From: CANHVK01 sp044232905
Lineage (GTDB): Bacteria > Bacteroidota > Bacteroidia > Flavobacteriales_D > Crocinitomicaceae
Direction: 5' to 3'
Assembly: GCA_044232905.1 (NCBI GenBank)
Contig: JBIIKZ010000034.1
Location: 1-22,864 of the forward strand
Length of the DNA: 22,864 nt
The notes under the pieces were generated by a model. The model was not told where the DNA came from. It made no database searches and worked only from the letters and a program-made list of their open reading frames with translations. This document shows, piece by piece, positions 1 through 6,388 of this stretch. Numbering within the stretch: position 1 is the first letter of the stretch; every line of letters begins with the position of its first letter. Both the position numbers and the translations under genes were made by a program.

Positions 1-32
1 AGTGAAAATGTATTTATTCGATGCATAAATTG

Positions 33-40
33 TATATTTG
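33..40 (+). promoter_or_regulatory. Putative -7 promoter element TATATTTG
   Basis: The sequence TATATTTG matches the Bacteroidota -7 consensus TAnnTTTG exactly and lies 28 bases before the chosen start of the first lipoprotein gene. The -33 element (TTTG or TTG) is not convincing: only AT-rich bases are found at the expected distance, close to the window edge. If it is used, transcription would begin at about 46-50, which rules out the upstream ATG at 21 as a start. Confidence 0.45.
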
Positions 41-68
41 CGTTGTCAAATCTAGAAATATAAGTAAC

Positions 69-662
69 ATGAAGTTCAAGTTTATCATTTATTCTTTATT
101 TATCAGTTGTTTAACTCTTACAGCGTGTACAAATTCATCAGAAAGTAAAGAGGAAGAAGGAATAGATGAAGCATTATTAGACTTTAATAAATTTTCTTTA
201 ACGTCTTTTGATATTCCTGCAACTATATTATTACCCGATGAAACATCGAATATTGGCGCTTCAACAAAGGTAGAAGTCACACACACAGAAGGAGATTTTT
301 TATGGGACTTAAAAGTAGGCCCAAATTTCGAATTAGTAATAAATGACTGGGGTAACGATAAAGAAATATTAAATGCAGAAGTTAAAAAACTAAAAAATTT
401 AGACTTTTACAAAGTAAAATTCCTAAAAAAAACAGCTACAACCTTAGTATATGAACGTACATTAAATGTAGATGGTAAAAAAAACGCACCAAAAAGTGTT
501 GGAATTGAACATAAATCTTATCACTTATTTATGACTAAAACAATCCAAAACATCATCTATACCTTTGAAACAAATGAAGGTGGTTCAACAAAAGAAATCG
601 TAGAATTACAAGAAAAATGCATAAACTCCATACACGAAATTAACAATCCTAAAAACTCCTAG
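69..662 (+). CDS. Predicted lipoprotein of unknown function
   Basis: This gene encodes 197 residues beginning with a lipoprotein signal: lysine-containing N-terminus, hydrophobic stretch and lipobox LTAC with Cys20 as the lipidated residue. The first 25 or so mature residues are rich in Ser, Glu and Asp, as in surface or outer-membrane lipoproteins of Bacteroidota, followed by a probably beta-rich globular region. I recognise no family. An in-frame ATG exists 16 codons upstream at 21, but it would put a charged extension before the signal peptide and overlaps the likely promoter, so the start at 69 is preferred. The stop lies 6 bases before mrp, so the two may be co-transcribed. Lipoprotein status is seen in the sequence; function is unknown. 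Confidence 0.8.
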   Translation: MKFKFIIYSLFISCLTLTACTNSSESKEEEGIDEALLDFNKFSLTSFDIPATILLPDETSNIGASTKVEVTHTEGDFLWDLKVGPNFELVINDWGNDKEILNAEVKKLKNLDFYKVKFLKKTATTLVYERTLNVDGKKNAPKSVGIEHKSYHLFMTKTIQNIIYTFETNEGGSTKEIVELQEKCINSIHEINNPKNS

Positions 663-668
663 TTTCTT

Positions 669-1736
669 ATGTCTGTTACAAGAGAAGAAATACTAAATGT
701 ACTTTCGAATGTCATTGAACCTGACTTAAAAAAAGACATTGTATCTGCTAATTTAGTAGAGAAAATTGAATTTAATGACTCGAAAATTCACCTAGAAGTT
801 TTCGTTTCAAACCCTGCTCTTCACGCAAGAAAAAGATTACAAGAACTCATCGAATACAATCTTAAAAATGTATTTGGAAAAGAATTAGAATACACTACGA
901 TCGTGAAAGGTCTTCCTGCTGAAAGTATCGCTGCTCGAAGAAAAATTTTACCTGACGTTAAAAACATTATCGCTATTGCCTCTGGAAAAGGTGGGGTTGG
1001 TAAGTCAACAGTTACTGCAAATCTTGCAGGCGGATTGACCAAAGCTGGTTTTAAAGTCGGTATTGTAGACGCGGATATTTACGGTCCTTCCATGCCTACA
1101 ATGTTCGATGTTGTTGGTGAACGTCCTACCATGATTGACATCGAAGGTGAGAGTAAAATTAATCCAGTAGAAAATCACGGAATCAAGCTTTTATCAATTG
1201 GTTTTTTTACAGACCAAGACAATGCAGTTGTTTGGAGAGGACCTATGGCAGCAAAAGCATTGACACAGCTATTTACAGATGCGCATTGGGGAGAGTTAGA
1301 TTTCTTGTTGATCGACCTACCTCCTGGTACTGGCGACATACATTTATCGCTTGTGCAAACAGTTCCTTTAGACGGAGCAGTCATTGTAAGCACACCGCAA
1401 GAAATAGCACTTGCAGATGCTAGAAAAGGAGTGAATATGTTTAAATTAGAAAACATAAATGTACCTGTCTTAGGCTTAATTGAAAATATGGCATGGTTTA
1501 CACCTGCTGAATTACCAGATAATAAATACTATATTTTTGGAAGAGATGGTGCTAAAAATTTAGCAGAAGGAATGAATATTCCCTTTCTTGGTCATATTCC
1601 ATTAGTGCAATCTGTTCGTGAAGCTGGAGATGTTGGAAGACCTGCAGTTTTCCAGGAAAACACACCAACTTCAGAAGCCTTTGACGAATTAACCCAAACT
1701 TTTTTGACTACATTAGAATCCTATAAGAAAAAATAA
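669..1736 (+). CDS. mrp: Mrp/ApbC/NBP35-family P-loop ATPase (Fe-S carrier family)
   Basis: The 355-residue cytosolic protein has an N-terminal MIP18/DUF59-like domain (about 5-80) and a MinD/Mrp-type NTPase domain (about 98-345). The deviant Walker A GKGGVGKST is at 106-114, followed by VDADIYGPSMPT (about 133-144), and a Walker B-like region LLIDLPPGTGD lies near 213. Family members carry or assemble Fe-S clusters in an ATP-dependent way. Enterobacterial Mrp uses a CxxC after the ENM motif to hold the bridging cluster; here that stretch reads ENMAWFTPAELP and the whole protein contains no cysteine. I believe related Bacteroidota proteins also lack this CxxC. The stop is one base before the Nfu-like gene, which supports a joint role in Fe-S delivery. 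The family call is secure; cluster binding by this protein itself is doubtful. Confidence 0.93.
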   Translation: MSVTREEILNVLSNVIEPDLKKDIVSANLVEKIEFNDSKIHLEVFVSNPALHARKRLQELIEYNLKNVFGKELEYTTIVKGLPAESIAARRKILPDVKNIIAIASGKGGVGKSTVTANLAGGLTKAGFKVGIVDADIYGPSMPTMFDVVGERPTMIDIEGESKINPVENHGIKLLSIGFFTDQDNAVVWRGPMAAKALTQLFTDAHWGELDFLLIDLPPGTGDIHLSLVQTVPLDGAVIVSTPQEIALADARKGVNMFKLENINVPVLGLIENMAWFTPAELPDNKYYIFGRDGAKNLAEGMNIPFLGHIPLVQSVREAGDVGRPAVFQENTPTSEAFDELTQTFLTTLESYKKK

Positions 1737-1737
1737 A

Positions 1738-1995
1738 ATGCATACCCACGAAGAATTGATAGCAATAGTGAAGGTTTCCATTGAACAACTAAGACCTTTT
1801 CTTAAGGATGATGGTGGTGATATGGAATTAATTGACATCACAGAAGAAGGAATTGTTCGCGTTAAACTTCTGGGTGCTTGTAGCTCTTGCACGATGAGTA
1901 TGATGACTTTAAAAGCAGGATTGGAAGAAGAATTAATAAAAGTAACTTCTCAAATTAAAGGCGTTATATCCGTTGACGATTTAGAACTTGTATAA
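1738..1995 (+). CDS. NifU C-terminal-domain (Nfu-type) Fe-S scaffold/carrier
   Basis: This is an 85-residue stand-alone NifU C-terminal domain. It carries the FLKDDGGDMEL motif (about 21-31) and the cluster-binding CSSC (Cys48 and Cys51) followed by a helical segment starting MMTLKAGLEEEL. Nfu proteins dimerise and hold one [4Fe-4S] cluster between the two CxxC motifs, passing it to apo-proteins. It lacks the degenerate A-type domain of E. coli NfuA, so it is a minimal Nfu. It follows mrp with a one-base gap and is the last gene before a hairpin terminator. I infer that the two proteins act as a carrier pair. Confidence 0.92.
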   Translation: MHTHEELIAIVKVSIEQLRPFLKDDGGDMELIDITEEGIVRVKLLGACSSCTMSMMTLKAGLEEELIKVTSQIKGVISVDDLELV

Positions 1996-1998
1996 CAC

Positions 1999-2026
1999 AA
2001 AAGGCTGCCTTATTAGACAGCCTTTT
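1999..2026. terminator. Bidirectional intrinsic terminator between nfu and sod
   Basis: A perfect 9-bp inverted repeat (AAAAGGCTG at 1999-2007, CAGCCTTTT at 2018-2026) encloses a 10-base loop. It starts 4 bases after the nfu stop and lies 40 bases beyond the stop of the convergent sod gene. Because the stem begins with A4 and ends with T4, it can terminate in either direction. Confidence 0.85.
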
Positions 2027-2066
2027 ATGTTAAATAGAAAATTAATTTATACTATTCTTATCTAAA

Positions 2067-2666
2067 TTATTTTGCTGCAGCAAATTTTTCCGCTACAATA
2101 GTCCAATTTATTACATTAAAAAATGCATTAATATAATCAGGTCTTCTGTTTTGGTAATTTAAATAATATGCATGTTCCCAAACGTCCATTGCTAAAATTG
2201 GAGTTCCAGTAGAACCTTCCCCCATTAATGGATTATCTTGGTTCGGAGTAGAACAAACAACTAACTTACCATTTTCAACACACAGCCAAGCCCATCCAGA
2301 TCCAAAACGAGTTGCTCCAGCTTTAGCGAATTCTTCTTTAAAAGATTCGAACGAACCAAAAGCAGTATCAATTGCAGAAGCTAATTCACCTGAAGGTTGT
2401 CCTCCTGCATTAGGAGCCATCACTTCCCAAAATAAATTATGATTCCAAAAACCACCACCGTTATTTCTAACCGCTGGTTTTTCTTTGCACACTTGCATTA
2501 TCTCTTCAATCGTTTTACCTTCTAATTCTGTTCCAGCAATCGCTGCATTTAAATTAGTGATATACGCTTGGTGGTGTTTTGAATGGTGGATCTCCATTGT
2601 TCTTGCATCGATATGTGGTTCCAAAGCATCGTACGCGTAAGGTAATTTAGGTAATTCAAAAGCCAT
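2067..2666 (-). CDS. sodA: Superoxide dismutase, Mn/Fe family
   Basis: The 199-residue protein converts superoxide to oxygen and hydrogen peroxide. All four metal ligands are visible: His27 (in EIHHSKHH), His76 (in FWNHNLFW), Asp161 and His165 (in DVWEHAYYLNY). The NNGGG segment before His76 and the NQD at about 142-144 resemble the manganese-type pattern, so a Mn or cambialistic enzyme is more likely than a strictly iron one; this cannot be settled from sequence alone. There is no signal peptide, so it is cytosolic. It is transcribed alone, convergent with the Fe-S genes and divergent from the small lipoprotein at 2769. A TAATTTTA on the minus strand (2691-2698) is a near-match to the -7 consensus. 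Confidence 0.97.
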   Translation of the reverse strand: MAFELPKLPYAYDALEPHIDARTMEIHHSKHHQAYITNLNAAIAGTELEGKTIEEIMQVCKEKPAVRNNGGGFWNHNLFWEVMAPNAGGQPSGELASAIDTAFGSFESFKEEFAKAGATRFGSGWAWLCVENGKLVVCSTPNQDNPLMGEGSTGTPILAMDVWEHAYYLNYQNRRPDYINAFFNVINWTIVAEKFAAAK

Positions 2667-2768
2667 AATAATTGATTTAAAATTTGATGCTAAAATTACA
2701 TAGTTTTTCGAATATGCCTAACATGGTTCATAAAAAAACCTTAATTTTAACCTACCAAATTTTATACT

Positions 2769-2954
2769 ATGAAAAAATCCGTTTATTTCGTTGGAATTCT
2801 TTTGTTATTAGTAATTAGCGCTTGTTCTGAAGCTCCACAGCCAAAAAAAATAGAATCTAAAAAAGTTGAAATGTCAGAAGAAGATAAAGCATTAGAAAAA
2901 GAAATGGAAGAATTAGATGAAGATGTTGAAGCTCTAGAAACCCTTAAAAAATAA
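2769..2954 (+). CDS. Small acidic lipoprotein
   Basis: A 61-residue protein with a clear lipoprotein signal (MKKSVYFVG start, lipobox ISAC, Cys19). The mature part is about 43 residues, almost all Glu, Lys, Asp, Met and Leu, with a heptad-like spacing that suggests a single helix or short coiled coil. No family is recognised. The gene ends 2 bases before the membrane protein at 2957 and leads the run that also holds a cytochrome c, so a role as a membrane-anchored partner of those proteins is possible but not shown. Confidence 0.75.
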   Translation: MKKSVYFVGILLLLVISACSEAPQPKKIESKKVEMSEEDKALEKEMEELDEDVEALETLKK

Positions 2955-2956
2955 CC

Positions 2957-3391
2957 ATGGAAATTTTAAAACACGCACATTCTGGACTACGTTGGGTAGC
3001 ATTAATATTATTAATTACCGCAATTGTAAATGCTTTTACCAAAAAAGGTGTTGCGCTATATGTGAAGAAAGATAAATTGATTAATCTCCTTACAATGATA
3101 TCATTACACATACAATTATTACTGGGTTTAATTTTATATTTCACAAGTGACAAAGTAAAATTTGTAGAAGGATGGATGAAACAACCAATGCTGCGATTTT
3201 TCGGAATGGAACATTTTGTAATGATGTTAGCTGCATTAGTTATCGTTACCATTGGACGTAAAAAAGCAGAAAAAATCGAAGCTCCATATTCTAAGCATCA
3301 AACAATTGGAAAGTGGTATTTAATTGGCTTAATCATCATATTAGCCGCAATTCCATGGCCATTTAGAAATTTAGGAGCAGGATGGTTCTAA
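2957..3391 (+). CDS. Four-helix membrane protein, putative b-type cytochrome-like
   Basis: The 144-residue integral membrane protein has four hydrophobic helices (about 10-26, 44-62, 82-99, 118-135). Histidines sit at or near helix ends: His6 and His8 in the N-terminal HAHSGLRW motif, His51, His86 and His114. Proteins with this HSGLRW start are often labelled 'cytochrome B' in Bacteroidota genomes, and the histidines could ligate haem, but I know of no biochemical proof for this family. The C-terminal WPFRNLGAGWF is also characteristic. Its end overlaps the start of the cytochrome c gene by 10 bases, which suggests translational coupling and a shared electron-transfer function (inference). 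Confidence 0.7.
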   Translation: MEILKHAHSGLRWVALILLITAIVNAFTKKGVALYVKKDKLINLLTMISLHIQLLLGLILYFTSDKVKFVEGWMKQPMLRFFGMEHFVMMLAALVIVTIGRKKAEKIEAPYSKHQTIGKWYLIGLIIILAAIPWPFRNLGAGWF

Positions 3392-3720
3392 AAGGATTTT
3401 TTATTGCATTTGTTGTATTACATTTAATTTCTTCGTGTACAACAAATTCATCTAAAACTAACTTTGAACAAACTTCACCAACGACAGAAATTAATGCGAA
3501 AGCATTGTATATTCTTCATTGTGAAGCCTGTCACGGAATAGATGGAGCAAAAGGAATTTCAGGTGCTGCAAACTTAAAGATTAGTAAAATTACCGATAGT
3601 CAAATTCAATATACTATTGAAAATGGCAACGAAAAAGGTATGATGCCTTTTAAAGATATTATCAGTTCAAAAAAAGAAATAGACGCTTTAGTCATTTTTG
3701 TTAAATCCTTGAGAAATTAA
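3382..3720 (+). CDS. Lipoprotein mono-haem cytochrome c
   Basis: The 112-residue protein begins with a lipoprotein signal (lipobox ISSC, Cys19), then a Ser/Thr-rich linker and a small class I cytochrome c domain. The haem-attachment motif CEACH is at 47-51 and the likely axial methionine is Met87 or Met88 in GMMPF. The C-terminal helix (DALVIFVKSL) is typical of such domains. It should sit on the periplasmic face of a membrane and carry single electrons. The start at 3382 lies inside the end of the preceding gene, with AGGAG at 3373-3377, a better ribosome site than most in this window. The stop overlaps the hflX start by one base (TAATG). Confidence 0.9.
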   Translation: MVLKGFFIAFVVLHLISSCTTNSSKTNFEQTSPTTEINAKALYILHCEACHGIDGAKGISGAANLKISKITDSQIQYTIENGNEKGMMPFKDIISSKKEIDALVIFVKSLRN

Positions 3721-4919
3721 TGGAAGAAGGACATGTTGTTGTAGATCATGTAGAGGAGACTTGTATCATTGTTGGAGTAGTTACACAAAAAACAAGTGAC
3801 GAAACTGCTAATGAATACCTAGACGAACTTGAATTCCTAGCACATACTGCGGGTGCAATTACTGTAAAAAGATTTTTGCAGAAATTACCGATGCAGAACC
3901 CTAAAACATTTGTAGGCACGGGAAAATTGGAGGAAATAAAGGAATATATCAAGCGAGAAAAAATCGAAATGGTCATTTTTGATGATGAACTTTCTCCTTC
4001 CCAATTACGTAATATTGAACGTGAGTTAGAGTGTAAAATTCTTGACCGAAACATTTTAATACTAGATATTTTCGCTAGTCGCGCAAGAACCTCTCATGCT
4101 AAAACACAGGTTGAACTCGCGCAATTACAATATATGCTTCCAAGACTTACACGTATGTGGACACACCTAGAAAGACAAAAAGGTGGAATTGGTTTACGTG
4201 GTCCTGGTGAATCTCAAATTGAGAGCGATAGACGAGTTATTCAAATGCGTATTTCTTTAATGAAAGAAAAATTGCAAGAAATTGACAAACAAATGTCTAT
4301 TCAAAGGGGGAACCGAGGTCAATTAGTGCGTGTTGCACTAGTAGGATATACCAATGTTGGAAAAAGCACTATAATGAACCTTATCAGTAAATCCGAGGTT
4401 TTTGCTGAAAATAAATTATTTGCAACACTTGATACTACTGTTCGAAAAGTGGTAATTGAAAACTTACCTTTTCTTTTAACAGATACAGTAGGGTTTATTC
4501 GAAAACTACCTCACCAACTCATCGAATCTTTCAAATCTACACTCGATGAAGTAAGAGAAGCGGATTTATTGATTCATGTATTAGACATTTCCCACGCTAA
4601 TTTTGAAGATCAATTTAATGTCGTAAATGAAACATTAGCTGAAATTGACAATTCCGAAAAGCCTACCATCATAGTTTTTAATAAAATTGACGCTTTTACT
4701 TACGTAGAAAAAGACGAAGACGACTTAAGTCCAAATTCTCGCGAAAATATTTCTTTAGAAGAATTAAAAAAGACTTGGATGTCAAAAATGAACAATGAAA
4801 ATTGTGTTTTTATCTCTGCTGAAAATAAAGATAACATCGAAGAATTTAAGACGGTTGTTTATGAAAAGGTAAAAGAGATTTTTAAAATTCGTTATCCTTA
4901 CCATCATTTTTTATATTAA
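3720..4919 (+). CDS. hflX: GTPase HflX
   Basis: The 399-residue protein has the HflX N-terminal domain with the family signature GGIGLRGPGES followed by the ESDRR stretch (about 155-172), a helical linker, and a GTPase domain: G1 GYTNVGKST at 209-217, G2 region LFATLDTTVR (about 233-242), G3 DTVGF at 255-259, G4 NKID at 321-324 and a G5-like SAENK. HflX binds the 50S subunit and splits stalled or stress-inactivated ribosomes. The acidic insertion after NKID (about 328-345) seems usual for Bacteroidota members. The start overlaps the cytochrome c stop (TAATG), so translation is probably coupled, although the functions look unrelated. The next reading frame begins directly after the stop. Confidence 0.97.
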   Translation: MEEGHVVVDHVEETCIIVGVVTQKTSDETANEYLDELEFLAHTAGAITVKRFLQKLPMQNPKTFVGTGKLEEIKEYIKREKIEMVIFDDELSPSQLRNIERELECKILDRNILILDIFASRARTSHAKTQVELAQLQYMLPRLTRMWTHLERQKGGIGLRGPGESQIESDRRVIQMRISLMKEKLQEIDKQMSIQRGNRGQLVRVALVGYTNVGKSTIMNLISKSEVFAENKLFATLDTTVRKVVIENLPFLLTDTVGFIRKLPHQLIESFKSTLDEVREADLLIHVLDISHANFEDQFNVVNETLAEIDNSEKPTIIVFNKIDAFTYVEKDEDDLSPNSRENISLEELKKTWMSKMNNENCVFISAENKDNIEEFKTVVYEKVKEIFKIRYPYHHFLY

Positions 4920-5876
4920 TTGAAAAATAAAATCTTTTCGGTTACAGACTCTAATTTCGAAGAAATTGCACTTGAAGTATTTGAATTTCAATACCGAAAT
5001 AATCCTATATATAAACGATTTGTAGATTATCTAGGAAAAACAAAGCCAACTTCTATTTTTGAAATTCCATTTCTTCCTATTTCATTTTTTAAGACGCATG
5101 AAATCAGGTGTTTTCAAAAAGATATAGCAATACATTTTAAAAGTAGTGGTACGGGAGGAAATAGAAGTAACCACTATATTGAAGACCTTGAAATGTATAC
5201 TAGGTCATTCGAACCAACCTATCGAAATCAAATAGGTAATCCAGAGGAACAAGTCATTATTGCATTATTACCAAATTATATCGAGCAAGGTGAATCCAGT
5301 TTGGTTTATATGGTGCATGCTTTAATTCAACAGTCTAACAATTCTCTATCTGGTTTTTACCTGAATGATTTAGAAAAAATTAATAAAACATATCAAAGTG
5401 CACTTGCATTAGGGAAAAAAGTGGTAGTATTTGGTGTTAGTTATGCCTTACTCGATTTAGCAGAACAAAAAATAGACCTTGCACAAGCGACGATCATAGA
5501 AACTGGTGGAATGAAAGGTCGAAGAAAAGAACTTACGAAAGAAGAACTTCACAAAGAACTTATAGATGGTTTAAATGTTGCGTATATCGCATCTGAATAC
5601 GGTATGAGTGAATTATTATCTCAAGCATATAGTGATAAAAATGGCGTTTTCACTACGCCACCCTGGATGAAAATACTAATTAGAGATGTTAATGACGCTT
5701 TGAGCTTTGAAGCTGAAGGAAAAACAGGAGGAATCAATGTTATAGATCTTGCTAATTTATACTCGTGTTCTTTTATTGCTACGCAAGACCTAGGTAAAGT
5801 TTTTGGGGATTCATTTCAACTGCTAGGTAGATTTGATAATTCTGATATTCGCGGATGTAACCTATTGGTAGAATAA
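4920..5876 (+). CDS. LuxE/acyl-protein synthetase-like protein
   Basis: A protein of about 318 residues related to the LuxE acyl-protein synthetase / phenylacetate-CoA-ligase-like adenylating family. Motifs seen are the nucleotide-loop-like FKSSGTGGNRSNHYI (about 73-87), ETGGMKGRRKEL in the middle, SEYGMSELLSQAY (an acyl-adenylate-type motif), and a C-terminal IATQDLG plus GRFDNSDIRGCN. LuxE activates fatty acids with ATP and holds them as a thioester in bioluminescence, but no luxA/B/C/D genes lie nearby, so the substrate here is unknown; lipid or pigment acyl activation is possible. The only start codon available is TTG at 4920, immediately after the hflX stop and in the same frame. No ATG or GTG occurs within the first conserved residues. 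Confidence 0.8.
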   Translation: MKNKIFSVTDSNFEEIALEVFEFQYRNNPIYKRFVDYLGKTKPTSIFEIPFLPISFFKTHEIRCFQKDIAIHFKSSGTGGNRSNHYIEDLEMYTRSFEPTYRNQIGNPEEQVIIALLPNYIEQGESSLVYMVHALIQQSNNSLSGFYLNDLEKINKTYQSALALGKKVVVFGVSYALLDLAEQKIDLAQATIIETGGMKGRRKELTKEELHKELIDGLNVAYIASEYGMSELLSQAYSDKNGVFTTPPWMKILIRDVNDALSFEAEGKTGGINVIDLANLYSCSFIATQDLGKVFGDSFQLLGRFDNSDIRGCNLLVE

Positions 5877-5918
5877 TGATTTGTAGACAAAAGATGAAGC
5901 ACCGATGGTTGTCTTTGC

Positions 5919-5945
5919 TCTTTTATCTAATAGTCTTTTATCTAA
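5919..5945. repeat. 12-bp direct repeat upstream of the TauE-like gene
   Basis: TCTTTTATCTAA occurs at 5919-5930 and again, exactly, at 5934-5945, giving a 15-bp period. It lies 38 bases upstream of the permease gene in the 107-base gap after the LuxE-like gene. It could be an operator or part of the promoter. AT-rich sequence of this length can repeat by chance, so the role is unproven. Confidence 0.5.
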
Positions 5946-5983
5946 AAACTTGTAACTTTATACTTTCTACTATTAACTAAAAA

Positions 5984-6388
5984 ATGAAAATGAAAATGAA
6001 CCTGACCTTACATGAAATCTTAATTCTTCTAGTGATTGGTGTTTTTGCGGGCATGATTAGTGGATTCATAGGTGTTGGAGGTGGTATCGTAATTGTTCCA
6101 GCATTAGTTTATTTTATGGGACTTACACAACATCAAGCACAGGGAACAAGTTTGTTATTAATGCTCCCTCCTATTGGTATACTTGCTGTTATGAATTATC
6201 AAAAAGCTGGCAATATAAACTGGTGGTATGGCGGAATAATAGCCCTTGCTTTTATTGTAGGTGGTTATTTTGGCTCTAGAATCTCCCTGAAATTACATCC
6301 AGGAATCGTAAAACTAGTTTTTGGAATAATAATGATCTATATTTCCATTAAAATGATCTTATCTGGATATAACTCTATCAAACAATGA
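5984..6388 (+). CDS. Half-size TauE/SafE-family membrane permease
   Basis: The 134-residue membrane protein has about four hydrophobic helices. The family motif GFIGVGGGIVIVPALVY is at about 27-43 and QAQGTSLLLMLPP follows. TauE/SafE transporters, linked to export of sulfite and other organosulfur anions, usually have about 250 residues and eight helices formed by two related halves. This protein is one half and ends cleanly, so it probably works as a homodimer; I believe short members like it are found elsewhere in Bacteroidota. The start contains three in-frame ATGs (5984, 5990, 5996) and the exact one is uncertain. The stop overlaps the M20 amidohydrolase start (ATGA), suggesting coupled synthesis. 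The substrate cannot be read from the sequence. Confidence 0.85.
   Translation: MKMKMNLTLHEILILLVIGVFAGMISGFIGVGGGIVIVPALVYFMGLTQHQAQGTSLLLMLPPIGILAVMNYQKAGNINWWYGGIIALAFIVGGYFGSRISLKLHPGIVKLVFGIIMIYISIKMILSGYNSIKQ

Noticed and set aside
21..68. Upstream ATG extending the first lipoprotein by 16 residues
   Set aside because: It would precede the lipoprotein signal with a charged extension and overlaps a TATATTTG promoter element; the start at 69 gives a normal signal peptide.
5885..5914. Hairpin AGACAA...TTGTCT after the LuxE-like gene as a terminator
   Set aside because: The stem is only 6 bp with an 18-base loop and lacks a real uridine tract.
5984..6388. TauE-like gene as a truncated pseudogene
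   Set aside because: It has a clean start, four helices, intact GVGGG motif and an ATGA overlap with the next gene, so it reads as a functional half-size family member.
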